The notes under the pieces: generated by a model
What the model was told of the DNA's origin: nothing
Database searches by the model: none
The model's input: the letters and a program-made list of their open reading frames with translations, nothing else
DNA from: Klebsormidium nitens
Lineage: Eukaryota > Streptophyta > Klebsormidiophyceae > Klebsormidiales > Klebsormidiaceae
Assembly: GCA_000708835.1 (NCBI GenBank)
Contig: DF237113.1
Span: forward strand, 1 to 64,000
Direction: 5' to 3'
DNA length: 64,000 bases
Translations under genes and position numbers: made by a program
Part shown: one piece after another, positions 24,456-35,408 of the stretch
How the letters are laid out: each line of letters opens with the position of its first letter
Numbering within the stretch: position 1 is the first letter of the stretch

Positions 24456-24957
24456 GTGGACTCGATTCTTCCAGGACTCAGGAGTTCCTCGGACCTCCCT
24501 GCTTCAGTGCTTGAGACTTGAGTCCCTGAATGAGAGCGCCTCCCCAAACCCTAGAATCCGCTTGCTTCAAAGTGAAAGTCAGCGTGGGCCGTTGCTCCTT
24601 TCGTTCAACGTCTCAGATTGCTTGGGATAAATCGACGGTCCATCTTCCTGGCTTACGCGTCATCCGATGAGAGGTAGGTCATATCGACGGTCGACGTTTG
24701 CAGATTTCCCTTCAGGATAATGACAACAGACTTGTTGAATCTGAACAAACTGCACAGTGCACTGAGTGCAGACTCTGCAGCCTAGACTCAGACTCAGAGT
24801 GCTCATGCAACAGTTCTTGCTCAATGCAAAAACTGTTTGTCAATTGTCAAATGCTGCTCAAATTGTCCAGCGTTCATTTTCAGCGCATGACGCGGGTACA
24901 ACTGTCAGCTAAGATTATGTTCCGAGTCTGATAACAGGTTGCAGAGGCGCAATCAAA
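24456..24957. promoter_or_regulatory. Divergent intergenic region between CHFR and the F-box/LRR gene
   Basis: Five hundred bases separate two start codons that point away from each other, so both promoters must fall here. There is a short purine/pyrimidine-alternating direct repeat around 24780-24800 (ACTCAG units). A possible 5'-UTR splice acceptor (TTGCAG) lies 14 bases before the ATG at 24958. No specific factor site is claimed. Confidence 0.5.
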
Positions 24958-26253
24958 ATGGAGAAGCTATCCAGGGCTTCCTCTGCCACTGGATTCGACA
25001 GATTACCTGACCACCTGGTCACTCGCATTTTAGTAGCAGCAAGCTCTGGGATTGTCGAGGGGCTGTGTCGATATAGGACAGTTTGTTCGCGCTTCAACAA
25101 GATCGCCGCTCAAGCGGAGAGGGTGACTTGCCAATTGGAGGATGCAGGAACGCTGAGAAGCGGAGTTGTGCGATACCTCCAGGACTGTGGTGGGTTAAAG
25201 TCCCTTTGTTTCACCAGCCCAATCAACAACGCAGGTTCCATCCCAGATATCTTCTGGCCCGCAATCAGCGGAGCAACCCCCAGCCTAACTCATTGTGAGA
25301 TCTCTCACGCAAACTTGTGTCCATCTGACGTTGCCAGTGAAGAGCCCACCCACGAACTGCTGAGAACCATGGCAAAGTGTCCTCAATTACGGCTTTTGAA
25401 ACTAGACAGCTGCCGCGCGCGCTTAGACAAGCCCGTTTCAGCTCAGTACACCTTCAAGTCCCTCACCAGTATCGAGCTCTCTGACTGCTACCTGGAAGAC
25501 TCCTGCCTGCAAGGCCTGATGAAAGCGTGCCCGTACTTGAAGAACCTGGCTCTGGATGGCATAAACGGACTTGTTTTTCCAACGATATCATCAGGCTCGA
25601 TTGAGTCGCTGCTTCTTAAGCCATGCGACGACATAGAGAATGTGCGCATCAGAATGCCGCAGCTCGTGCATTTGGAAGCCATATTCATTGATAGGCTTTG
25701 GATTGACGCTCCAAATCTTGTGGAACTCATATTGGACACCTGCTGGGAAATTGAGAGAGAGGTGCCATGGAAGGTTGCCACTTTGGAAATTAGAGAAGGG
25801 CCAAGATCACAAGAGGAATTGGACCAAACTCTAAGTTTATGTCCTGATGCGAGAACCGTTATCTTGGGCGACGCTTTCAATGGTGATGCCTATCAGGACG
25901 GGGTGGACCTTGTAGAGCTTCTTCAACCTTTTCGGCACCTTGAAAGTTTGACGCTCCCCTCTGACATGCACCCTTTCATTGCACATCCAAAGCACGAAGG
26001 GCCACTCCTGTTGTCGAGATTTTTTTATCTCAAGAAGTTGAAAATTGGTCTCAAAGACATGGACGCAGAGTACGATCTTGGTATGGAACTCGTTAAGCTT
26101 GCCCCAAACTTAGAAAGTATTGTCATTGATGTCAGGGACATGCTTGACGGGGAGGTAAATGACCTGGTAAGGTCGTTCCTAGAAATCCAAAAGCATTATC
26201 CCCATCTTGAGGTAGTTGTTGAGTGGCCGAAGGGTCTGAGTGTAGGGGGATAG
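24958..26253 (+). CDS. Intronless F-box/LRR protein, 431 residues
   Basis: One open frame runs from ATG 24958 to TAG 26253. Residues about 13-55 (FDRLPDHLVTRILVAAS, then LCRYRTVCSRFNKIA) form an F-box, so the protein probably links substrates to SKP1-CUL1 ligases. Downstream are irregular leucine-rich repeats, for example LRLLKLDSC, LTSIELSDCYLED, YLKNLALDGI, LVELILDTC and LESLTLPSD. Length and layout fit plant F-box/LRR proteins, whose substrates vary widely, so none is proposed. It is one of two full-length single-exon genes in the window, both F-box type. It starts 500 bases from CHFR on the opposite strand. Confidence 0.82.
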   Translation: MEKLSRASSATGFDRLPDHLVTRILVAASSGIVEGLCRYRTVCSRFNKIAAQAERVTCQLEDAGTLRSGVVRYLQDCGGLKSLCFTSPINNAGSIPDIFWPAISGATPSLTHCEISHANLCPSDVASEEPTHELLRTMAKCPQLRLLKLDSCRARLDKPVSAQYTFKSLTSIELSDCYLEDSCLQGLMKACPYLKNLALDGINGLVFPTISSGSIESLLLKPCDDIENVRIRMPQLVHLEAIFIDRLWIDAPNLVELILDTCWEIEREVPWKVATLEIREGPRSQEELDQTLSLCPDARTVILGDAFNGDAYQDGVDLVELLQPFRHLESLTLPSDMHPFIAHPKHEGPLLLSRFFYLKKLKIGLKDMDAEYDLGMELVKLAPNLESIVIDVRDMLDGEVNDLVRSFLEIQKHYPHLEVVVEWPKGLSVGG

Positions 26254-27506
26254 GTGTTCTTGTGGAGGGTTGGTGTTCTTCGATGAAAGCGTTGGGTGGG
26301 CATCAAATTAAGCTCCTTGAGTACAAGCTGGTCAATCTGATTTGATATGTGTTCAAGCAATGTAGAAAACAGTCTCGGTTCATGCATAGCCGTTGCAATC
26401 TTTTGGTAAAGACTTGGCTGTCAATAAGCAATGCAACATTTTCTATGTTGGGTAGGTTCGGTCAATGTCCTGTGCATAATTATTAGTCGGTTCCTTGCGT
26501 TTTTTCATTGCAAACGCGTGAAGCTCTGCATGTAGTCCGCGACAACCATGAATCACTTTGGTCCAAACCATACGCTCACGGGACGGCCAGTCCGTTGATC
26601 AAGACATGATGAATGGTTTGTGAAAGTTAACTAAGCGGATCAATCTGATTCAAATTTGACCATGTTGTGCCGCCGTGTCTCCCTGACACATGAATGCAGC
26701 TTATCTGAATTCCAGCTGCATGGTCGATCTGGGCCAGACCTGGCATGTGACTCCCGCGGGCCCGGCGCCTAGACGTACCCTAGGTTTCAACTGCTATAAT
26801 GACGGTACCATGATTGGTTGTCGGATCGATCTCGGATCGTGCTTTCGATAAAATGTTCATGTGCACGATGCAACCAATGGATATATGGCCCTTAAATTAG
26901 TTCGATCCAAATGCATGTGATCGTCACTCTTGCCAGGAGTTCGCGCATATATACGTAACCTGGCCGCCGACTCTCATTCAAACATCACCGTCTATGCAAG
27001 ATTCAATGCAGCGGAGAGTGTTATGCTATAAAAGCTGAGTTCATGTTGTCCTGCCAATCAATGCAGCTAGTCCCTTCGACATTGCTCATACACACGGTCG
27101 GCCTTTGTGATGCATGAACCCAGACAACCAGGCAGTGACTACAGTACGACACAACTTTGTGTCGCAGCTGACCAGCAACTTTTGCAATCCGCAAACAGGC
27201 TGTACCCGTAATGCATGCATACTATATACAAACCGCTATGTTGGATGTCTTTCAGCATGCCCCGCAAGCCTGCATGCTTAACTGACTTATGACTACTCTA
27301 AGAAATACTACCGAAGCCATACCTCACCTGATCTATACCGCACGTCTTTCCAGTTTTCACGTATTTACAAAAGCAATGTCCCTCACTGCTCCTCAGTTTG
27401 CCCACCTGAGGTAATCTCCTCAATGTGACACATGCTCTACAGTGTGCCACCAGCTAAACAACATTGTATCAGAACAAAACCCTCTTAACCACCGATATCA
27501 GGAACT
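26254..27506. other. Convergent intergenic gap, no gene
   Basis: This tail-to-tail gap lies between the F-box/LRR gene and the WD40 gene. I see no supported exon or RNA gene. From about 26560 to 27300 the sequence has the island style of other convergent gaps (GCGGGCCCGGCG near 26757, many GATC, CATG and TGCA words). Confidence 0.55.
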
Positions 27507-30500
27507 TCAAAAGTACTCAGCACATCTTTCTCTTCGTATCCGACTATACTCGAGGAGGCTACTATACGTCCGATCCGAAACACCCACGAAAAGGGCCTCC
27601 CCGTCGGGGCTGAAAGATACCCCGGCAATCTGCAAGGCCGAAGTATTCAGAGGCATGTTACAAAACAATTCAATGCCCTATTCGGCAGACAGACCTCTTG
27701 GCAAAGGCGTTCACAGGCGGCATCTGGCAGGGATGCGACTTTGAGCCCAAATTGAAACCACCCACCATGCTTCAGAGCCTCTGGAAACAACAGTCTGTGT
27801 GGACGACACACTTCCTGGATCAACTCGAGGGCTGAAGCTAGACCAGAGCTGTGTCAAACTGGTCACAACGTCTGAATGAACGCAAACGATATTCGACAAA
27901 CAGCCTTGTACTAACATCTCAAGATCCTCGAGCTCCTGACACCGCCCGTTCTTACGCGTTTTGGTTTACGAACGCACGACATTACAAGAAAAATTGAAGA
28001 GCCTTGTCCATACCTCCCCAAAGAGGTCAATTTCTTGACACCGCCCGTAGTCCCTCCCCGTCTCGAAGACGTGGACAAAGTCCGCGGGCTCCACCATCGC
28101 CAGGTGCCGCCCGTCGCCCGAGAAGCGCAGCGACCGGATGGCGCCGATGCGCCCCTTCAGCACCTTCACCGACTCCTTCAGGTTTCGTACGTCCCATAAC
28201 CTGGGGAAGGGTTACTGTGAAGTTAGGGTCATAGATAGCATGGTAGAGGAAAGCGGGGCCAGGATATGAGCTGCTGGAAATTGGTGCACAGACCTGGAGC
28301 GACAGAACGGAAGCAAGGAGATCACTCCAGGAGCTGCACGTATCACCCCCATACCAACTTGCCCGCTTTCAGCCCCATCGCAAGAAACAGCGGGGTGAGG
28401 ACAATCTGGCATAAGGCAAGCTGGTAATAATTTCGAACAGGGCAGCATTTAGGACCAGGAACTGCAGGAGGACCCGAATGAAACATAGAGTGCATGATCA
28501 CGTGATTGGGCGAGAAAATCGCGCTTCAGACAAGAGGCTCGAACAACAGAAAGAAGGGCACCCGGATGTTAGAAAGAGCAGTAGGGGGAATATCGGGATT
28601 AGCCAAAAGCAGGGACCCGGAGGATGGGCATCAAAAGTAACCGCAAACGACGGACGCGAAACATCCCAGTGAAGTATCGTGGATCGTCGAACCTCGCAAC
28701 GAAACGGATTGCTGAAAGCAGCTTCGATTCTTCCGACTATGTGCGAAACGATTATGACCAGTACGACTGCAAAGAAGACGCCGCCTCAAAGCCGCAAACA
28801 AATCGCACCCGAAACAGAATTTGAACCCTCCGCAACACCAGCTTAAAATAAGCTAAACTCGCCTCCCACTTCCGTTGATTCATCTCGCATCACGCATACC
28901 ACCTTTAGTGTCAAAGTCGGTGGTCAGCACCAGGTCAGCCTGAGATTCTTCCTGAAAGCCAGCTTGGAACGCATAGCATGGGAAAAAGATCTAGCCTTAG
29001 TCAAAAATGCTCTCAACCACCACGCCAGACCCCAACGCTGAAACACCTTAACCTCCAACACAACCCTTATGCCAAACAGCACAACACTCCCTGAAAAGGT
29101 CTACCCACCCCACTCACCTTGTCGTCGTGTCTTGGTTACCCGTCGCAAACACCCGCCCGTCTGGGTGCCACGCCGTCGCAAACGAGAAGTCCAGATGGCC
29201 CCGCAGGCTGGCCACCGGTTTCCCCGTCTGGAAATCAGCGATCAGGCCCTCGGGATCGTCCCCGACCACGCAAACCAGCTTCCCGTCAGGGCTAACCGAG
29301 GTGTGGTTAACCGCCCAGGGAAAGGAGAAACGGGAGAGGATGGCGAAGGAGGCGCCGTCGAAGACGCGCACGATGCAGTCGTTGTTGGACGTGAGCATGC
29401 GGACAGCCCCGCTGCAGAAAACAAAGAAGCGGTGTTAAGTTGGTTCTGAGAATATTGATATTGAAGTCTCGGTTTTGATAAGGATGGAAACGAAAGATTG
29501 CCCTGTCGAAGACGCGGACGAAGCAGTCGGTGTTGTGCCGACTGCCTCACTGCAAAAAGAGAAGAAGTGGCAAGCGACTCTGCCTCAAATCTTCAAAAGA
29601 ATGCTTCGAGAAATCGAGGGTGTCGAGTTGTGAGGAGGCGTAAGATGCTGGCACGGAGAAACGTGCAATTATCAAAGGACGTGAGACCGCCCAACTGCAG
29701 AGAAAAGGGAAGCGGTGATCTCCTGAGCGTTTAGTCTCGATCTCCAATTTTGACAGCGAAGGGTGACGGCATTGAAAGCCCGGCCACTGCAGTCGTTGCT
29801 GGGAGCCCGCAGACCGCCCCGCTGATGGGAAAGACAAGGGCGATGGGCAATTCCAAGTTCCGAATTCATACCTCAATTTTTAGGGCTTCGTAGTCTTTAA
29901 TGCCTAAAGGACGAGCTTCCTAGAACGCGCATGATGCAGCCAAACCGTCCCGCTGCAGAAAGGCGACGAGCTCTGAGCCTCTTGGTCGTTCAAACTGCAA
30001 CACTAAGTTTTCTGCAATCCCGATCTTTACAGGTTGTAGATACGAACAGTCGGTAACACGAGGATGCGATCACCGGTTATAAAGAGTTGCGGGAGGCCCC
30101 ATTGGAGAGAGTAAGGGAGAGGAATGCGAAAGCAGCTGTAGATGGGACGTTCAGACAGGGCCCGCTGTTGCAACGAGGAGCAACTAGCATCGACACCGGG
30201 GCGCTTCAAGACTGGCGGCGCATTCTTAGATATCGCTCCCTGAGGACTTTGCTTGTACAGACTTTGTTAGCAATCCGAGCTACCAACATTTGCGACTTTG
30301 TCAGCATTTCGAGCTTGAGACGAACGCGTGGCGGATGAAACATTAAAGTTGGGAAAACCTTCCAAACAGGAACCTCGAAAAAACCAGAAAGGCGCAAATC
30401 TTCGCGACAGCATGACGGTCCCCTTGTGCCCCAAGGTAAGCGTCGTGCTCTGTTGGTGGCACGGAGACTCCCACTCGAGGTGCAAGAAAGCGGGACGCAA

Positions 30501-33500
30501 AAAAGCGGTCTTTACCTTGGACTGTCCGTGACCTCAATTGCGTTTGTGATTGCATTGTCTGCGTGCGTGATGCGGCCGCTGTACGAGACCGTGGGAGTCT
30601 CCAAGTTCTGCACACAGGTTGCTGTCTACTTCAGTAGTGGCTTTTGCGGCTCGCTAGAGGTTAGACTATGTCTACGTTAAGTGGTGCTCAACGAAAATCA
30701 GCAGTTCCCTCGAAAAAATTAACGGGGGGGTGTTTTCTCAACGGGACGCCCGAAGAAGGGCTGCTTTCTCCTGATGAAACCGCCTTCTCCACAGACAAAA
30801 CGACACTGTTTGGGTTGAGACAAAGAAGATCTGTCTGCCTGAAATTTCCAGAAAGCCTAGATGCGGGGCAGGAGTTCGTTTATCGTAATCGTCATGATGC
30901 AAAGATCCAACGGTGTTTTCCCTAAAGCCGGACCCTGATGCTTTCAAAACTCCGAGACTTGCGAACCGCACCACAGAATCCTGAGGTCTCAAGTTCAACC
31001 TGATGCCTTGCGCAAAGCGTACCTTACAGACCATCTCGCCGTGGAACCCGCCTGCCACCAGCAGGTTCTTGCTGACGCACATGGTGCTGATCTGCACCCG
31101 CTCCATGCCGCCCGTCGGGATCCCGCTCAGCTGGTCCTGCCAGCTCTGGGGAGGGGAGAACAGAGACTGACGTCAGCAAGGGCAATATTTGGCTCAGCTG
31201 GTCCTGCCAGCTCTATGGACGGGGGAACAGAGAATGCCGTCAGCAAGGGATATTGCCAAACACTGAGTCGCACACTTCAGAAGGACAACGCTGACTTTGA
31301 CACAGCGCTCTCTGCCTCGTTGTTTCAGGGAATCTCTGGTCCCTGTCGAGAGTTCTCCTCACTGTGATCCCCTATCGGACGCAAATATTGTACCAGACCT
31401 CGTGCACGTTTTGTTATTGCACGTGACGAGGAGAGCATGACTTTCTCAAACAGCCAGTCAGGCCTTTTCCACCTAGCATTGACACTACTTTTGTACTCTG
31501 AAAGCTTCAAAGGCTAGGCCGATGTACGTTCGATGATCACACGACGTGCAATGAATGCTGACTGGCGTTGTCGTGTGTTAACACGAATACACGTGCCTTA
31601 CCTGTCCACTCAGATTGATGACCTGTGTCACTTTGTTCTGTAGTGGCGACCAGTGGTTGATCGCAAAGTGGTGCATCACGTAGATGTCGTGCTTGGAGTT
31701 CGCCCACACCAAGTTTCTCAACTGTCAAGGAAGGGATTTCAAGTCTTTTATCGTCCCTCGTTAATTACTCACGTGTCAGAGATAACCCTCAAGAGCCTAG
31801 ACGATCAGGCTCATCTTCCTTGTATGATTCCATCAGAATTTCGCGCCAACTTGAATTGAATACAACAGCGTATCTTGTCAAACAGAAATCAAGGCATACT
31901 AAACCGTGGAAAGTGTTGCAGAAGAAAAGCCTGGGTCACCAGATGGACAGGGACAAGACAAATTAGCAAAGACAAGCCTGTTCACCAAATAGACAGACAG
32001 ACAGACAGACAGACGCTAGACACACAGAGGCCGAACAGAACCAGCAACAGCGCGCAATCATTTCTACAAGTTTGTCGGAACCTGTTTGCGTTTCATCCGC
32101 TACTTAAACTTGGGCCTTCTTTTTCATGCCCTACATTAGGCCTCACTTACCCGAGCATAGCAAGACGTTCCCAACTCACAGACGTTCAAACCTCACAGTC
32201 CATAAAGGAGTGGGCCGACTGACCGATTACAAGACCTGCTACACAACGGCTCACACTCTGGTGGGAATCGTCCACTCCTGCCAAAACTGTTGCCTATCTC
32301 TGTAGACCTGGCTTCCCTGCAACTCAAATGGCTGGCCGCGAGCTTGCATGTCATCATTGCAACCTATTTGTGATCTAACCAGGGGCGATCAACTGTTTGT
32401 TATCTCACCAGGGGCGATCAACTTGCCTACCGGCATCCAGCTCGCTCATAATCACGCGGTCGTCTCGTAGAGACTTGCTTAACTAATTTCAGGAAACCAG
32501 GATCAACTTGCATCTTCCTGGTTATTCGAGCGCTGGACCACCATCGGCACAATAGAGTTCTTGATCCAGATTGTGCATTTGTACATATAGCCGAGTAAGA
32601 CTAAATTGAGATCAACGAGAGAAGACGCCAGAGGATGCACACATGAGATCTGAGATAGTCCATAAAAACGCACCTGGAAGTGGACTACAGTCGACTTCAC
32701 CCCCCGCGCATTGTACTGGAAGTCAAACAGCTTGGCACCCGAAGTGACGGGCTGGCAGACCTGCGAGGATGGGGAACACCAGAAAATCAGTATTTCCGGG
32801 GGCTTATAGGCACACAATAGCCAGACAGGTGAAGATGCACGTGAACCAGTATCTGTATATGGTCTAGTTCACTTTTGGAAGCTTTGCCCAGACAAGAAAG
32901 ATTTAAGTATTTGTTCGTTAATAAATTTTCACACAATGTCCAACTGTTTGGATGTACTGTGGGGTTAAGCTGCCTGGCGCTAGTAGCATCTCAGAAGTTC
33001 TCTGGGCGTGCGGACAAGGACAACTTGGCTGCTGCAGTCAGGTTAGGGAAAGTGTTTTGGCTTAGTCAAAATAACCTGATTCAGGGGCTTTTGGTCCAAG
33101 GCTTTTTGAGGAAGGATAACGACTGATACGTGCTAGAAGAGTGACATGCTTTGCGCAATGCCTTCTCCACTCCTTGGTTGTCAAAGTGGCTACGTGGAGA
33201 AACCAGGCAAAAGATGGGGAGGGGGCAAACTTACATTCGAAAAGTTGGCTGTGTGTCCCTCATTTTGAAGCGAAAAAAGGGAGAATTTCAAAGAAGGAAC
33301 GAACCTTTTCTAGCTCTTCATGCGCAACATCCAGGTTCTCATAGTTTTTGTACTGTTGCAATCGGGTCTCCCTGTAACGTTCCCTTGTGAAGTGCATTCG
33401 CTCCCAAGGGATCCCCTGAATATCCTTGCCTTGTCTGTGCTGAGCCGCGGTGGTGTCTAAGGATTCTTCGCCCTGCACAGATAGTAAGAAAACGTCTTAA

Positions 33501-34273
33501 AAACCATGCAGATGGATTGTAATGGTGAAGAATATGAGCAATGAATCAAGTTGAAGACATACAAGAGAATGTATTGTACTGCCAAGTCTTATCCTTCAAG
33601 CCTGTCAGAATCTGCAGGAATAGGAGTTTTATGCGACCTAGTTCAACGACAATGGGCAGGATGATCGGGCCCCTTGCAGAACTTTTTACTATAAGTGGGC
33701 TATGGAACTTAAAATCAAAGTGACGACGATGTGGTGGTTTGCAAGAAAAAGGGACAGGAAAACTCCCTACTCTTTCACCTTCAATTGCATGTGAAATAGA
33801 CAGATTGAACTGCCAGATTCCTTAATGAACATGACTGCCACCACATGCCCTCTTCACAAAGTTTCAACATGCATTGGATTTCAGAAACAAGGAAAGCACC
33901 ATGCGTTTCAGTGATGTCAACCATAAGGGTCCCCAAGGTTCACCTGCGGGTTTGAAAACATTTTGGCTGAAGTAGTGAAAATGACAAAGGTTTCGTGAGA
34001 AATGTTAGTCTTCAGTCGAAACAGGTTTACAGCACTCAGCAACGTCTACTTTTCATAAGCAATGGAAAGTGCAGCTAAACAACAATCTACAATGACACGG
34101 GGCTGGCTCCTCACCTCTTCTTCCTCTGCATCCGAGTCACTCGGAGATTCTTCCATCGGTTGCAAGTTGCTCTCGTCCTCGTGAGACTCTGCCTCAGACC
34201 CGACCTGCTCCCCAGCCAAATCATCTTCTATTTCATCGTCACTAAAGTCCGCAAAGTCAAACTCGTGGTCCAT
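27507..34273 (-). CDS. WD40-repeat protein of the plant/fungal C2A9.03-like family
   Basis: A conserved cytoplasmic or nuclear WD40 protein of unclear function. Exons 34273-34115, 33472-33305, 32760-32674, 31721-31602, 31145-31023, 30607-30516, 29411-29118, 28200-28014 and 27629-27507 total 1353 bases, 450 residues, with consistent phases. The N-terminus is acidic (about 1-53). The family hallmark follows: GKDIQGIPWERMHFTRERYR, then ETRLQQYKNYENL. Propeller blades include RNLVWANSKHDIYVM, LLVAGGFHGEMVCK, DNAITNAIE, NHTSVSPDGKLVCVVGDDPEG, GHLDFSFATAWHPDG, GNQDTTTRLWDVRNL and GAIRSLRFSGDGRHLAM. The close match to Arabidopsis family members is from memory. Introns 4 and 6 carry exon-head echoes, and intron 3 a simple AGAC microsatellite. 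It is divergent from the kinase gene. Confidence 0.93.
29501..29970 (-). repeat. Exon-head echo array in WD40 intron 6 (4 copies)
   Basis: The junction and head of exon 7 (real junction 29411/29412) recur with equivalent junctions near 29549, 29694, 29821 and 29952, spaced about 138, 145, 127 and 131 bases. On the plus strand the shared pattern is GCAGTCGTTGTTG (exon), then AGCCCCG or similar, then CTGCAGAAA (acceptor and intron). The nearest copy also keeps GAAGACGCGGACGAAGCAGT. Two copies keep CAG acceptors. Confidence 0.85.
31126..31262 (-). repeat. 67-base duplication of the exon 5 acceptor junction in the WD40 gene
   Basis: The sequence CAGCTGGTCCTGCCAGCTCT spanning the start of exon 5 (junction 31145/31146) is repeated 67 bases away (junction 31212/31213), together with flanking intron containing GAACAGAGA and GTCAGCAAGGG. 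The echo acceptor is TAG instead of CAG, so it could still be used. Confidence 0.9.
31991..32014. repeat. AGAC microsatellite
   Basis: Six perfect AGAC units inside WD40 intron 3. No other role is apparent. Confidence 0.95.
32371..32430. repeat. 30-base tandem duplication in WD40 intron 3
   Basis: ATCT(A/C)ACCAGGGGCGATCAACT occurs twice in tandem with period 30. It does not touch a splice junction. Confidence 0.85.
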
Positions 34274-35408
34274 GTTTCACAAAAGTTGGCTGTGCCCTGC
34301 AGAGGGGGTGGGGTTTGACGAGCGCCAAGAAGCAAAACCTAGCAAACTACCACTAAAAGCAAACGTTGACCCCGACTCTAAATGTTCCAAAAACTCAGAC
34401 GGAACTTGGGAACCGAGAAACTGGCTCTCTGATTTGTCAGACTTGCCCCGTCTCTATCAAGTGAGAGAAACTTAGCATTTCTCAAACCGCAAATGCAGCA
34501 GCACAGCTGGTTCTATGAAGGGTGAGAACCAGCTAGCTAGAACTTCGCCAGATCGTTAGGCACCAACCATTGCTGAAGCAAGAAAGCAAACGGCGGCCCT
34601 TAGAATTTTACAAGGGAAGGGAACGCCCTACAGTCTACTGCCACTGGCAAAGCTGGCAAGCAAAGCAAAGCTGCATATAGGCTATGTATGAGGCGCTGGT
34701 ATAGGGTTTGGCAGAACCCTAAAGCCTGTGAAATTGAGTCTGGCTCAAGGTAGCTGGCGCGCGCGGGCGCGAGGGCATGACCGGAGTCCGCTGCACGGCG
34801 GGGCGGCGCCGGCCTGGCATATTAAAGGCGGCCAGCGCCGGGGGCTCGTCGCTGACGGATTTACAGGCACAAAAAGAGGGTCTGCGCAGAACACAAAAGA
34901 ATGTGAAGTGAAGGCAGTCGTTGAAGAGGAACTTCTATTATGGCTATTGTTACTAAGGTAGAAAGAGCCGCTGAGCATCGCTGCACCGTACATCTGCATG
35001 ATTGATGGTCCTGCCATTCATATAGTAGAATACGGTCATTCTCGCAGATTGCATGCAAATCTATGGACAGGTGGTCTGCAATAGCAAGGTGTGCAACCAG
35101 GCTTGATTCACCACCGACCGGCAGTGCAGAATATGATTAGGCACAGCAGGCAACCTGCGAAAAGGGCATGGGGATCTTCCGAGGAGCTGGCAATCAATCT
35201 TTGCCTAGACGAAAGATGTCATTCTCATCATCCAATTGTCCCCTGGAACGGGGGCAGCTTCGGATGATCTGAGAGTTACATATGGACTGGGGCAGCTTCG
35301 GATCAATTGAGAGTTGAGCTCGCAAGATGGCTCTGAGCTAGTTTATTGATCGCCGCACATGAGCTACCTGAACTCCCAACACTCGGGATTCTAAATAGAA
35401 AGGACACA
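34274..35408. promoter_or_regulatory. Divergent region between WD40 and kinase genes
   Basis: The start codons diverge, so the gap should hold both promoters. It includes a GC-rich patch at about 34755-34850 (GCGCGCGGGCGCG, CGGCGGGGCGGCGCCGG) and a 39-base tandem duplication at 35245-35315. Earlier kinase exons may be hidden here, because the first ATG chosen for the kinase is not certain. Confidence 0.5.
35245..35315. repeat. 39-base tandem duplication
   Basis: GGGGCAGCTTCGGAT followed by a short variable part and TGAGAGTT occurs twice with period 39, just upstream of the first recognised kinase exon. Confidence 0.8.
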
